Assembly: GCA_014529385.2 (NCBI GenBank)
Contig: CM043952.1
Span: 150,689,057 to 150,753,056 of the forward strand
Length of the DNA: 64,000 nucleotides
Direction of reading: 5' to 3'
Source: Adiantum capillus-veneris
Taxonomy: Eukaryota; Streptophyta; Polypodiopsida; Polypodiales; Pteridaceae
A program made the position numbers and the translations under genes. The notes beneath the pieces were generated by a model. The model was not told where the DNA came from and searched no databases. It saw only the letters and a list, made by a program, of their open reading frames with translations. Positions 20,908 to 32,540 of the stretch are shown piece by piece; within the stretch, counting starts at the first letter, position 1; every line of letters begins with the position of its first letter.

Positions 20908-22350
20908 TGTTAGGTGCAGCGAAATGAATGTTTGCGCTTTGCTCAAGATGAGTGCTCCGAATTGTGCTCAAGGTTTCTTTTGTTCTTATGGAAGGTAGAG
21001 CCTTTCGTTCTTAATCAGAGAATGCTATGATCACAAACAAAGTGAATGGACACTGTGCGTGCAAGTGTATGAGACTGAGAGTTAGAGAGAGAAGAGAGAT
21101 ACGACGCTGGAGACGTTGTAAAACCCTCCTCCGAAGGCCCCACTCTCGTCGGCGAGAGTGGTCTACTTATGATTGCACAATCTGGTACAAATGGTATGCA
21201 AGAGACTGATGCAAGTCTAAGCTATGTTGACGATGACGACGGTGACGATGAAGTCGATCTAAGGGCTGAAATCGGCAATCTTTCTACTGCTGTCCAAAAA
21301 CGCTATGGACTGAAATCTGCTGCGGGTTCAAAAACGCTGATTTGGGGGCTGTAATCTGTGGGTCTTTGTCGCTGAAAATCTGTAGGTTTAGGCTGAAAAC
21401 TGAGGTGTCTTTAGGCTGAAAACTAATGGTCTTTCCGACTGAATCTGCTACTTCTTTATGGGCTGAATCTGCTACTCTTCTATTGCTAGAAATCGGCGAA
21501 GGCTGACTCGACGTTACGGCGAGGATCTGCGACGGGCAGGTGAGATTTGCGAGGCTAATGGCTGAATCTGCGAGGCTAAGTGCTGAAAACTGAAAACGTT
21601 GATGAACTGGGGCTGATCTGACGCCGGAATCTGCAAAAAGCTAGGCTGAATCAGCAAACTGGAAAACGCCAAGCAGATCTGTAGCAAAACGCTAGGCTGA
21701 ATCTGTTGCTGAAACAGCTAGGGAAACTGCAACTGAAAACGCTAGGCTGATCCGCTTCTGTTGGCTGAAAACGCTAGCTCTCCTACCGGTCTTGCTAAGA
21801 AGGTGCACTGCAAGTTGCTGGAACATCTTCTGCCTCTTCTGCCAGAAAGTGCTAGCGCTAGGTTTCTTATATAGTGACTTAGCAAATTTGCCCTACTCAC
21901 TTTTCCAACAAAGTCACTTATTAATAAATAAGTGAAAAAAAAGTAAATAGAAAAAATGGGTTCTATGCAATATAAAATGCTCATGATGGGTACTAACTGT
22001 CATGCTGATGATCATGTTGTGTGCAACCAAAGGATATGCGACTACTCTACGTTCCTGGACATGCACGGCCTACTCACAGGCTCACAAAGGTGCTAGAACA
22101 CTTCCTAAGCTGACCTAAACCCTAGAACTGAGATAGATGTGTAGGTGACACTGTTCATATGTCTATATGCTTAAGCGACTGTACTATGCAAGTGAGGGTA
22201 TGCAACTATGACCTGCCTGATCATGCATGTCCTTCTAGAGGCTCCCAAGGTTGCCAGGATAGATCCTAAGATATACTAGACTAAGACAGACACTTCCCTG
22301 TAGCAGTAGCTTGTCCACACGGCTCCAATGCAATGCGCATGTGAGTTTCA
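20908..22350 (-). repeat. Element E 5' LTR
   Basis: On the plus strand it opens TGTTAGGTGCAGCG just after the primer site, so it ends CTAACA on the minus strand like the element A LTR. Blocks such as the GGGCCTTCGGAGGAGG-type segment (near 21125) and GATCATG-TTGTGTGCAA (near 22012) are shared with LTR A. The outer boundary near 22350 is set by alignment with the start of LTR F and is uncertain by some bases. A run of 'GCTGAAA..C' motifs occupies 21260-21780. Confidence 0.75.
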
Positions 22351-23015
22351 GAATTATAGATTGTGTCAGTAAGTTTTGCATGATCATTCCTCAGAAGGCC
22401 GCAATCACAGCACACGATGTAGCAAGTTTGTTCATTAAGCATTAGTATTCCCTTTGTGATTTACCAAAATCAATTGTTTCAAATAGAGATGTTAAGTTAA
22501 CGTCACATTTTTAGCAAGCACTCTTTGGAAACTTTGGTACTGAGTTAAATCTTTCATTTGCATTTCATCCACAGTCAGTGTATTTTAGAATCATTAGGCC
22601 TTTGCTTAAAGTAAGAAAGAAGCGCCCCAAGTTGCCTTTTTGTATGGATGGTCCATTTCCGATCATTAAAAAGATAAATGATGTGTCTATGAAATTGCGG
22701 TTACCTAATTCATGGTCAACGCACAACATTTTCCATGTTTCTTGGTTGCAATTGTTTCAGGGGAACCCACCAGAGGAGATTTTTGAAAAAGACAAACCCG
22801 AGATCGTAGATGAAGCTGAAGTCATGGAGCTGTAGTAAATTTTACTGCATCACTTTCAATATGGCTCCAAAACGCAATCACGGTAGTACTTTTTGAAGTT
22901 TGAGGATCGCGGAACCCACGAGGTAGTGTGGGTTGACAAAGATTTATTTACAGATTACCCAAAGTTGTTGGCAGATTACAAGGAAGCCATGCAGCTCAGT
23001 ACGAGTACCTCACCT
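22351..23015 (+). pseudogene. Element F integrase remnant and C-terminal module
   Basis: The frame near 22420-22577 reads AAITAHDVASLFIKH, DLPKSIVSNRDVKLTSHF and FGNFGTELNLSFAFHPQ, the second half of a Ty3 integrase core with two Trp-to-stop changes. A deletion joins this to KKRPKLPFCMDGPFPIIKKI and HNIFHVSWLQLF (22578-22835). A weak chromodomain-like tail (FLKFEDRGTHEVVWVDKD) ends in STSTSP before the polypurine tract. That tail matches the end of element A ORF2. Confidence 0.75.
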
Positions 23016-23390
23016 TGAAAAGGGGGATGTCACGTGCACATCTAACCCTGTGTGCATGTGGACAAGCTATAACTCCCACTTCTAGGCTTTAGGACATGCT
23101 AGAAAGTGTTACGGCACATTTGTGAGCTTGTTCGCAGGACATGCATGTCCAGGCACTTTTGTTAGTTCCATACCCTCTGATTACACAAGGTCACCATCGA
23201 TGTTTGCTAGGTGTAGGCACTTGGCAGTTGTCACATTACAGGACCTTAGTATTAGTATTGGCCTGGGTAGTTTAGTTCATGTGAATCACCTCTTATTGAT
23301 AGTTAATTTATTAATCATTTTAGAAGTCGTGAAGTAAAGGCTACTTGTCACGTGTACATGGCTTTGTGTTCCACGTGGACATGCTTCATC

Positions 23391-23955
23391 CATGGTAACA
23401 AGGAACGGAGGGGACAGAGCCTAGAGACGGGGGACGCCCGGATCTAGGACTGGGCCGGCAAGGGACGGGTGGGGACGGATGGCAGACTGCCTACCAGATG
23501 GGAAAATCCAGAACGTCCCAAAGACAACAGGAGACGGCAATCAAGCAGTCAACATTTTTTAAAATTTGGAAAACTGATCGTTTCTAACGGCCAGTTCTTC
23601 TCCAACGACCATATTTTCTAACTTTGAAGCTCATCCCAATGGCTATAAAAGCCACCCTTTGGGTCCTCATTTCTCAAGCTCTCCACCTCAACTCTCGAGC
23701 CAATTGCTCTACGCCGCTACGGTCTAGCTTCTCCTCTCTACCTTCACCTCTACGATCTACCCTCTGCGTCTATATAAGTCACTATGACTCATGTTCTTTG
23801 GTCTATTTAGTGTAAATTTGTGATCAAAGTGCTTTCTGTGTGTGGCATGTGTGTAGGTCAAAAAATGCCCAAAAAACTCTCTTTTTTTTTTGCCGTTCCA
23901 AACCCTCTTCCCCGTCCCCGTTGCCAACCGCGACCCGCCGTTTCATCTTACTATG
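23391..23955. mobile_element. Small non-autonomous hAT element
   Basis: The 565 bp element has ends CATGGTAACAAGGAACGG and (reverse complement of the other end) CATAGTAAGATGAAACGG, matching at 14 of 18 positions. It is flanked by perfect 8 bp duplications GCTTCATC at 23383-23390 and 23956-23963, as hAT elements make. Subterminal GGGACGG/CCGTCCC-type motifs lie at both sides. Its last 160 bases match 800-1001, the 3' end of the transposase-bearing relative. It has no transposase of its own. Confidence 0.85.
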
Positions 23956-24599
23956 GCTTCATCGACTTCCAGAGCCAGTTTTCCACCTATCCCTAGATAG
24001 GAGTGTCTAGAAACTTAGGAGGATTAGTATCAGCGATTTTGTGAGACTGCTTGCAGGACGTGCATGTCCAAACGTGTCCACTAGATCATATTTTCCAGTT
24101 TTGGAACCCTCTTGCATAAATAGTTTGTACACGCGTTTTATAAGATGTTATTACACTACGACAAGCGTCTGATGACATGCATGTAATTTTAGGATAGAGG
24201 AATAAAATGAGCCATTCCCCGTGTAAATCAGATTCCTGGGTGGCAAATGTACAACAGTTTCACCCAGAAACTTAACCCTAATCAAACTTATTAATAAATC
24301 AATGATTTATTTTATAAGAATTTGATAGAGGTTTTGCCCTACCTAAACCTTAAGCAGTTCAAAAGGCCCAAGTCTCACCTATAAAGGATGCAGCAGGCCA
24401 ACACTTGCAGCAGATGGAGAAGCGCTAGCAGCAGACCAACTTTGGCAGCAGAACAGTCAACAATTTGCAATTTTCAGCCTAGCGCTAGTAGAATCTCCTC
24501 TGATCAGCCAGTGTTTTCAGTTTTCAGCCCTTCCCTTGCCAGAGGTGCACAAGATCTGCAAGCCCCAGCCATCCAAACGCGGTCCGGTACTTCGCCAAC

Positions 24600-24920
24600 C
24601 CATTGAGCCTCTCCTCAGCCATTCCCTCGCCACATCAAGTGCTCCCATTGTTGCCCATCATCAGCATCATCGAGATCTGCGTTTTCAGCCCTTCATTCCT
24701 CTCACATCCAGAACGCAATTCAGCCTCAAATCTACCCCTTGGTGGTCCGATACTTTGGCAGCCCATTGAGCCTCTCCTTGGCCATTCCCTTGCCACATCG
24801 AGTGCTCCCACTCTTGCCCATCATCAGCATCATCGAGATCTGCATTTTCAGCCCTTCATTCCTCTCACATCGGGAGCGCAATTCAGCCCCAGATCTACCC
24901 CTTGGTGGCCATCAGCAATT
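24600..24920 (+). repeat. Two-copy tandem repeat in LTR
   Basis: A unit of about 160 bases beginning CCATTGAGCCTCTCCT is repeated head to tail at about 24600 and 24761 with a few changes. The overlapping ORFs only reflect the repeat. Confidence 0.75.
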
Positions 24921-26129
24921 CCACATTGAGACGGATCCAAAGGTGCATCAAATCAGCCCTGGAGGTGCTTCATCTTAAAGAGTTACCACGGTGACATTCC
25001 CCATTCGAATCAGTAAAGTCTGCACTTGAGGTATTGCATGTGTGTACATTCCATTTACACAATCAAAAGCAAATACCACGTCGGCAACGGTGTGGGGAGC
25101 CCTTGAGAGGGTTGGTTGAGACCCTCTTTTCTCTCTCTCCCTCTGCACATCTCTACTTCTCTCTCTCATTCCCTCTATTCACGGAAATAAAAGGAACCAT
25201 CATTCATGCTAAGAAGCAAGCATTAACACAAGGAAAGAAGTAAAGATGTGTGAAGTGTAAAGTCTAGATCTTCACCATTTCAATTCCGTTGCACCTGACA
25301 CCGTTGCTCGACCCAGCCTTCAAGAGCTATAAAGGTGAGCTTGGGGCTCACCATTGCATATCAGATCAATACCCACAGGGGCCAGCCACACCCTCTGCAA
25401 GAAGCACCAAGGACTAGCGTTTCTGCCATAATCACCATTGACAGTCATCAACCTACAACCTCAGCGTTCTCATCAACATCCTCGCCAAGCATCCTCATCG
25501 CCTAGTGTTAGCAGATTCAGCCTAGCGTTTGATCCGCATCATTGCCTGCATCTTCCACAATTGTAAATCCATAGCAATTTGCAACAACCAATCAGATTTC
25601 AGCCCTAGCGTTTTGCAACAGCAGATCAGCCTCTCAATTTTCAGCCCATAGCCTCGGCAACTTGCAGATCCAAGTCAACATCGCTAGCATTTTTAGATTT
25701 CAGCCCTTACCCTTGCAAATCCAAGCATCTACCGCAAAATCCATCGGCGCCTCAATGTCTAGGTCCATTGTATCTGCACTTGTGCAATCTAAAGCAAATA
25801 CCACTCTAGCAATAGAGAGGGGGGCCCTTGGAGGGGGGTTTGGGACCCCATCTGGTGTTAGTATTATTTTTCTCTCTATCACGCACAGAACCTTCACTCA
25901 GTAGCAGTCTCTCTTCTCTCTCTCTTAGAAGGAACCTTGTGTACGTATTGAGCACTCATCCTGAGCTATCATCATCAATCGCTTCCGCTACACCTAACAC
26001 ATATAGGGGATGATGGCACATGCTAAGGATGAGTATGTACTATGCTTTGTTCACCGAAGGACTAGCCTTCAAGACAAAGAAGGCTCCTTGCTTTAGCCAA
26101 GAAACCATCTGACAAGTTTGCATGGGAAA

Positions 26130-26900
26130 GCATATTGCGAACATTTTCTTGAGAAAGCATAATGCCTTCATACTCTCTCGAACTCCATTCTAAGCACGTT
26201 TATGAGGAGCAATAAGTTCTCCCTTAAAATGCCATAATGTCTCTGTAACGTTGAAAGTCACTAGAGGTATTATTAGTCCTTAAGCACTTGAGCTAAGTGT
26301 TCTACACATTCTGAATCAGAGACATCAACTTTGAATGACATGAAACCCGATGTACAACGCCACATCATAAGCATACAATATTTGTACATACATGAATAAA
26401 GAAGCTATAGGAGCATCAACACGGCAAATGCAACTTCGAACGTTTTCTTGGGAAAGCATAATGCCTTCATACTCTCTCCATCTCCATTCTAAGCAAGTTT
26501 ATGAGGAGCAATAAGTTCTCCCTTAATGCCATTAATGTCTCCCAAATGTTGAAAGTCACTAGAGGTATTATTAGTCCTTAAGCACTTAAGCTTAGTGTTC
26601 TACACATTCTGAATCAGTGACATCAACTTTGAATGACATGCCACATCATAAGCATACAATATTTGTACATACATGAATCAAGAAGCTATAGGAGCATCGA
26701 CATGGCATATGCAACTTCGCAAGGGAATAACCATAAGCATCAAGAGCAAGACATCAACTATGAATGACATGAAACCTAATGCACAAAGCCACATCATAAG
26801 CATACAATAATTGTACATACATGAATCAAGAAGCTATAGGAGCATCAACATGGCATATGCAACTTCGCGAGGGAATAACCATAAGCATCAAGAGCAAGAG
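26130..26900 (+). repeat. Tandem repeat, period about 300 bp
   Basis: Blocks such as AAAGCATAATGCCTTCATAC and TTATGAGGAGCAATAAGTTC recur about 300 bases apart (near 26155 and 26455). AAGAAGCTATAGGAGCATC recurs near 26399, 26685 and 26827. Two units and a shortened third are present. Nothing coding was seen. Confidence 0.75.
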
Positions 26901-27061
26901 CATATTCAAGCTTTGCTCACTACTAAAAAGAACCTACAAGACACATGTATCAGTCTCCCACCAAGAACAAGCTAGTCCTCAATGGCTCAGCCCAAAAACG
27001 CATCAAATCACACTCTAATGAGCTCTAAAAGTGTGTACACACCTGCAATGTTACTCACTCA

Positions 27062-27538
27062 GTGCAAAAACTAAATCCAAATTCGCATCATGGAGTTACT
27101 TGGAAGGAAATATTGCTTACAAATAGCACCATAGAATGGGCATACATGTCCAAGGATGTATCAAATACGTGTCCAAGGATGCTCAAAGTACAAAGCTTTT
27201 ACTCTTACTTGATTACTTTAGGGAAGATCAATAATTTAACTTGGGAAGAGCTTGTTCCCATGGTGTTGGATCAAGAGGATCAATCACAGAACTCTAGATT
27301 TAGAGCAAGCTCTAAGGCCTTGACGAGACAATCCTCCATGGCGTCAAAGCAAAAGCAAGAGCAACAAAAGGACGATACCTCCGAATCTAGTGGAAGGTCG
27401 AAAAACGAGGTGATTTGTCACAAGTGTGGTGATCCACAACATATTCGGAGGAATAGTCCGAAGAAGTCTAAATCGGACAACCTTGCCTCAAATTTTGGTT
27501 CCACTGAGACAACTAATGTTGTGGCTTTCACAATCTAG
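27062..27538 (+). pseudogene. Retroelement gag fragment with zinc knuckle
   Basis: The 158-codon frame ends in a nucleocapsid-like part: CHKCGDPQHIRRNSP fits CX2CX4HX4C but with Ser at the last Cys, after a Lys/Gln/Ser-rich linker. The preceding LTLGKINNLTWEELVPMVLD-like stretch resembles the end of a Ty1/copia gag. No protease or RT follows. It is probably an orphan fragment. Confidence 0.55.
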
Positions 27539-27539
27539 C

Positions 27540-29810
27540 TTACCTGCTTGTCTATTCACCAACGATCAAAGACTTGCAAAAGGATAGCACTCTTGCCAAT
27601 TTCATTCCCAACATCAAGCTTAGGCGGTTGCTCCTACTTCCTTGACAGAGCCTGGAGGACCTATCCAGTCTCTAGAGAATCATATGGCAGATAAGTCACA
27701 AGTTGTACATGGGATACTAGGTCACAAAAAACATGTAAATTGGTTTCTAGCATTGAGAACTAGTTTATAAGGCAAGTTGGCTCGACTCATTCCCAGAAGA
27801 GGTGCAATCGATCTCCTACTGTTGTTCCTATAAACTATAACTATTGATTGATTGCCCACGAGGCATGGTATACAAGCGGTGGAACGCTAGCCTATACAAG
27901 TGACAAAGGTTCCATGGACCTCGCAAACACTGATGCGGTTTTTGAACCACCCACTACATTTGTTTGCCATTCGTGGACAAGATTGGCTATCCTAGTGCCC
28001 TATGAGTTTCTCTTAAGAGGACCAAGGTGGTGTTCTTTGTTGTTGGCAACTGCACTTGTCAAATTCCTTCATTTGAGGTCTTCCTCACCTGCGTAGGTCT
28101 TGGGAAGTGCCTAGATGTTGTTTGGATTTGTCAATTTTCAGGCCACTATTCGTGGGCACCCTGTTTTGGGCCAGTGACCCTTGATATTCCATTTTTTCAC
28201 ATTTTATGGTGTTGGGGTACGTGTTGGTGTAGGAGCATCCCTATTTTTTGGGGTGGGGGGGAGGGAGGAGGAGACGGAGAGCCTTGTATAAGCTCTTGTT
28301 GCCAAGGTTGCCCCACGAGGCTTGTCCATCTCACTCTCTTTCCTCATGGATTTTGCTCTCTACTCTCCTCGTCTCTTGGTGCCATGCTCTTGTGCCACCA
28401 CACCTTCCACTGACCTTTTGAGTAATTTAAATTTTTAGGCCAAGCTTATGGGCATCAGATTTTGAAAACCACTAGAGTCTGGGTGAAACTCCTATACTTG
28501 CACCTCTTGTGGCTTGTAAATAAACAAGGACAGTAAAAAGGGGCTCCTGTTTGATAAAGCTTGAGCTTTTCTCCAAGGGACGATCTAGTCACTTACGTGC
28601 GTTAAGTCTTGTTATCTATGTGACGTGTTCCTTTAGTGAAGAGACATCTAAAAGCCAAAGTATCTAAAGGGACAATCCTTTCGCAAAACCACGTTGTTCT
28701 ACACATGTAGAAGTAGAGGCTGGATGAGTCAGAGTATCAAGTCAATTATTCTAGATGATTGGCGACGCAAAAAGATGTGCAAGGCAACTTGAACAATTTG
28801 AATGCCTCCTCACTATCTTGAACTCCAAGGAAATATTGTTGAGATACCCCAAATCAAGTAGGGCCAAGCCATACATGGTCCCCCTAGGTCTGTCTCACAA
28901 GTACCAAGACATGGCCTCAGTGCATGAAACAATCAGGCCAAGGGACACTGTTGTTCCACAGATCTTTGTAGTAGGCTAGAGGCATTGAAGCATGCCTGCA
29001 ATCACCACCTTGCTAGTAGCTGTCTCCACAACATGAAAAGCCTGCAATCCACTAACAAGGAAAGCCAAGACTCACAAGATGCCCATATCGTAAGCCTTTT
29101 CAAAGTCTATCAGCAAACTGCCCCCTTTGCTGGTCTCAAAAACAGTAGGTACTATGGCCTGCGCAAATCCTGCTGGAAATCCATGAATGATCTGGGCCGC
29201 TACTGAGCATACGACACAACCAATTAACGGCCACACATATACATGTGACAGACATTTTCTCTTCTTGCTGACATTGTGATACTCATTATCAGCGTCACTA
29301 CAGGTGGAACACATTCATATTTCACTCACGAGATCAGCTTCAACTTTGACGCCACATACCTTCTAGTGGCAGACGCAAGCCACAATCAACTCCTCCCAAG
29401 AGCTGGATCAGCCACTAGGCTTCAAAAGCTCTGTCTTTGGAGTTTACCTGTAACCTCACATTACGAGGTTAAGATTTGGCACGAGCTTTTTATTGAGCAC
29501 TCATTTTTCCCGTGCATGATTGATTTTTTTCACATTCTCAGCATGGTCTCTCGGCTAGCCTATAGGTCACGTTGGTATGTAGATACTAGTAACTAGAGTC
29601 AATTTTGGAAGAACTCATAGAGCTCCGTCCTGCGTGGTGCTTGGGGGGTTGGATGCTCCAAAACTATTAGCAAAGGTGGTCACATTGGCTACCTACACCA
29701 CACGCAACGCTTAGACATTGTCGTTGCAGCCTCTGCAAAAGTCCTCTCCAAACTAGTTTTTTGTAGAACATTCGAAGTTCTGAAGCCTAAAACGAAAAAA
29801 AACAAATAAA
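27540..29810. other. Stretch with nothing recognised
   Basis: Short ORFs on both strands show no convincing family motif. A G-rich tract lies near 28250-28275. A minus-strand frame near 29072-29110 reads LLIDFEKAYD, which recalls LINE reverse transcriptase, but the neighbouring codons do not support that. Confidence 0.4.
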
Positions 29811-30092
29811 CACTACAACACATTGTGCGGATACCGACGACTATACCGAAAGAAATAAACGGCTTATAAAATTACAAGGCATCGGTATAGGCGTTGAAAC
29901 CATACTGTCAGTATATACAGCATCTATATATGCGTTGAAATATAAAATGTGCATATCGATGCCTACATAGACGCGTGTACCGAAGCCAAAACCTACAAAA
30001 AAAAAAAGAATTGAGCAGAGAGGCCTGGCAGCTAGTGTTGCATGTACTGCGGCACCAAAATCAGCCCTCTCTACTCAAAGGAAAGAGTAGAG
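29811..30092. mobile_element. CACTA-like transposon terminus
   Basis: CACTACAACACATTGTG at 29811 is a typical CACTA-element end, followed by repeated ATACCGA and TACCGAAGCC motifs like subterminal repeats. A TNP2-type transposase remnant on the minus strand at 33850-35191 suits this being its 3' end. Similar motifs (GCATTGGTATAGGTGTCGAT) occur at 44775-44850 beyond element H, perhaps the other subterminal region, but no matching TAGTG end was found there. Confidence 0.5.
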
Positions 30093-30209
30093 ACGTGTAT
30101 ACCGAAGCCAAAACCTACCAAAAAAAATTGAGCAAAGAGGCCTAGCAATTGGTGTTGCATGTACTGCGGTACCAAAACTAGCCCTCTCTACTCAAAGGAA
30201 AGAGTGCAA
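29971..30209 (+). repeat. Two-copy tandem repeat, about 120 bp
   Basis: The unit from ACGCGTGTACCGAAGCC to AAAGGAAAGAGTAGAG (29971-30092) is repeated at 30093-30209 with small differences. It lies in the CACTA-like subterminal region. Confidence 0.8.
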
Positions 30210-30269
30210 AAGCAATCGCACTCCACCTTCATTTTGCCTGAAAATTGAGCAAATGTGTGAGTACATTTT

Positions 30270-30550
30270 GACAATGTAACCATTACCATAACAGTTATAA
30301 CCATGACAAGATTCACAAAACATAACCATAATAATACTCGCAAACCATAACCATCATAAAAATCACAAACCCACATAACAAGACTCGCAAACCATAACCA
30401 TAACCATGATAAAAATCACAAACCATAACCATCACAAGACTCGCAAACGCTAAACATAATCTTACGCGGATTCCAAAACCATAACCATAACCTTAAGGGG
30501 ATTCCAAAACAACAACCATAACTTTAAGCGGATTCCAAAACCATAACCAT
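30270..30550 (+). repeat. AACCATAACC minisatellite, left part
   Basis: Imperfect repeats of CCATAACCATAACC are mixed with CTTAAGCGGATTCCAAAA spacers, giving a unit of about 30 bases. They continue after the copia element at 32873. The motif is close to, but not, the plant telomere repeat CCCTAAA. Confidence 0.85.
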
Positions 30551-31179
30551 TGTTATCATATACATGTGGTAGTGATGTGTGTGAACACACTTAGGACCGC
30601 CGAGGTATTTTTTCCCTCATTAAGGGGTTATTTCCCCCGTGCATTGTATATACGTCCATCACTCTAGGGCTATCTTATCTTTCCATTGCACACTAAGTAA
30701 AATACTTTCTATTGTGTGCCTTGAGCTTCCTTCATCTTCTTCACGTTGTGGGTGTTTTTTTGCAACCCTAATTCCAACAATTGGTATTAGATTAGGTTGC
30801 ATCCTCCCGAGCTTGATCACCAACAGCTCCAACACACGCCTGCTCACTTTCTCCAATTTTTGTGAGCTTTGGTGAGCGTCAGCAGGTCGACAAATACTTT
30901 GGGAATGCTCATAGAGCTGGGTCTGCTCAGATTTTTTGATTTGGTCTCATTTCGGCCTCCGTTTCACTACAGGCAGAGATTTGCAGGCTATTTTGTCATT
31001 TTGTGCTGAATTTTTGTTAGTGTTGTTTTTTGCATAACATGTCCTTTACAATCTTCTATGGTTTTTGCTATATAGCGCGTGTTGTTTTCGCTTCGTTTCT
31101 CCTCTTTTTGGGCAATTTTCACATCAGGTGCAGGCATTCCCCATAGCCGACAACAACACATATGTACTTAAGATGTTTG

Positions 31180-31665
31180 TTTCTGAGGATAGATTGGATG
31201 GAGACAATTACCCTATGTGGGCTTGTTTTACCTACGGCTGAGCAAGCTCGTTGGGATGTACAAGATGCGCAAGCTCATGCATTGATTGTGTTGTGTCTGT
31301 GAAGCGCACTATTACTCCTCACATTCGTTCATCGAAAATTGCAAAATAGGCTTTGGATATTCTAACTGGTCGTTATGCAAGTCATAATGAGGCTAAAATT
31401 GCGTTGTTGTTTAAAGAGCTGGAGTCAAAGATTATGCATGAGGAAGATGACATGGACACTTTCCTTATTGATGTCAAGGATAAGACAATGAGCAACTTAT
31501 TTCTGCAGACGAAGTCATTTCTGACAGTTTCCTTGTGCAGATTGTTCTTGATGCTTTGCCACATTCTTACCAGAATTTTGCTAGTACTTGGAGACTCATG
31601 ACCCAAGAAAATCTAGAAGTTGTCAAGTTTGATGCATTATGCACATTGTTGTTGCATAGAAAATG
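31180..31665 (+). pseudogene. Copia gag remnant
   Basis: Forward frames read LDGDNYPMW-like sequence near 31190, then ILTGRYASHNEAKIALLFKE (from about 31358), HEEDDMDTFL and SYQNFASTWRLM. This is the order of a Ty1/copia gag. Stops and frameshifts break it, and the zinc knuckle, protease and integrase are missing. Confidence 0.75.
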
Positions 31666-31699
31666 ACACATGAACTTTATGTGATTTTTCTCCTGGCAA

Positions 31700-32540
31700 A
31701 AAGGCCATTGGTACGAAGACGGTTTACAAGTTGAAACGCAAGCTGGATGGTGAGACTGATCTCTATAAGGCTCGACTTGTTGCAAAGGGTTATGCATAAC
31801 AAAAAGGCATAGATTATGAAGAGACTTTTTCTCCCACTTGTTGTATGACTGTTGTGCATTTTCTATATGCATTGGCAGGTCATTTTCGTTGGGATGTACA
31901 TAAGTCAGACATTGTCACTACTTTCTTGAATGGTGACATATTTGAGGAAGTTTATGTAAGACAGCCTCACGGTTTTGTCAAGAAAGGACGAGAGAATAAA
32001 GTGTGTTGACGTAAGAAAGCTTTGTATGGGTTGAAGCAATCTCCTCATGCTTAGTATGAGAAGGCTAACACTCATTTGGTCAAACGAGGCTTTCGTAACA
32101 GTCCAACAGAAAGCACATAGTATGTAAAGCATGAGGGTGATGTATGTGGATGATTTGATGATCACTGGACCAAAACATGTATCTCATGGTTGAGCAAGAA
32201 GAAACCTGTTGTGGCCACTTTCAACTATGAGGCTGAGTACAGGGCAGTCTTCACAGCTACGATTGAGTGTGTATGGCTCAGACGCCTTATGGCTGATTTG
32301 GGTATTGGACAGGACGTTGCCAACATCATCTACATTGACAGTTAGAGCGCATTGGCAATTGCGAGGAACCCAATTTTTTATGCTCTCACAAAGTACATTG
32401 AGGTCCATTACCACTGTGTCAGAGAAAGGCTCTTAGCAGGAGAGATCATCTTGGCTTATATGCCAACATAGGACAACCTTGCAGATCTTTTCACAAAGGC
32501 AATGTCTCGTGAGAAGTTTGAAGTTTTTTGCAAAGCTTTT
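31700..32540 (+). pseudogene. Copia reverse transcriptase and RNase H remnant
   Basis: Readable pieces are YKARLVAKGYA, DYEETFSP, DIFEEVYVRQPHGFVKKG and ALYGLKQSPHA for RT, and FNYEAEYRAVFTATIECVWL, GQDVANIIYIDS and DNLADLFTKAMSREKF for RNase H. The YVDD-containing segment is mostly deleted around 32130-32190. Several stops are present. Confidence 0.85.

Larger units (their letters stand above)
18348..22350 (-). mobile_element. Element E: Ty3/gypsy retrotransposon, 5' part
   Basis: The minus-strand element has its 5' LTR at 20908-22350, primer site at 20895-20906 and gag plus protease fragments down to 18348, where element C is inserted. The leader (20490-20900) is a diverged copy of the element A leader. 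The gag-protease segment is partly duplicated in tandem. RT and integrase are not in the window. E lies within the integrase region of element F. Confidence 0.8.
23346..25300 (+). repeat. Inner LTR lying in the element F LTR
   Basis: It begins TGTCACGTGTACATGG at 23346 and ends GCACCTGACA at 25300, so it has full LTR termini of the same superfamily but no interior. It is best read as a solo LTR inside the F LTR. The flanking 5-mers (CTACT and CCGTT) do not match, so recombination instead of simple insertion is possible. It contains a two-copy tandem repeat of about 160 bp (24600-24920) and a CT-rich stretch near 25120. Confidence 0.55.
22351..25999 (+). mobile_element. Element F: 3' end of a Ty3/gypsy chromovirus
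   Basis: Plus-strand integrase remnants (22351-22577) and the integrase C-terminus (22578-23015) are followed by the polypurine tract GAAAAGGGGGA (23017-23027) and an LTR starting TGTCACGTGCACA at 23028. The LTR appears to resume after an inner LTR (23346-25300) and to end CACCTAACA near 25999. The upstream part was separated by insertion of E and is not in the window. Confidence 0.7.

Noticed and set aside
29072-29314. Possible LINE reverse transcriptase (LLIDFEKAYD)
   Set aside because: Only about ten residues match; flanking codons lack other RT motifs, and no poly(A) tail or target duplication was seen.
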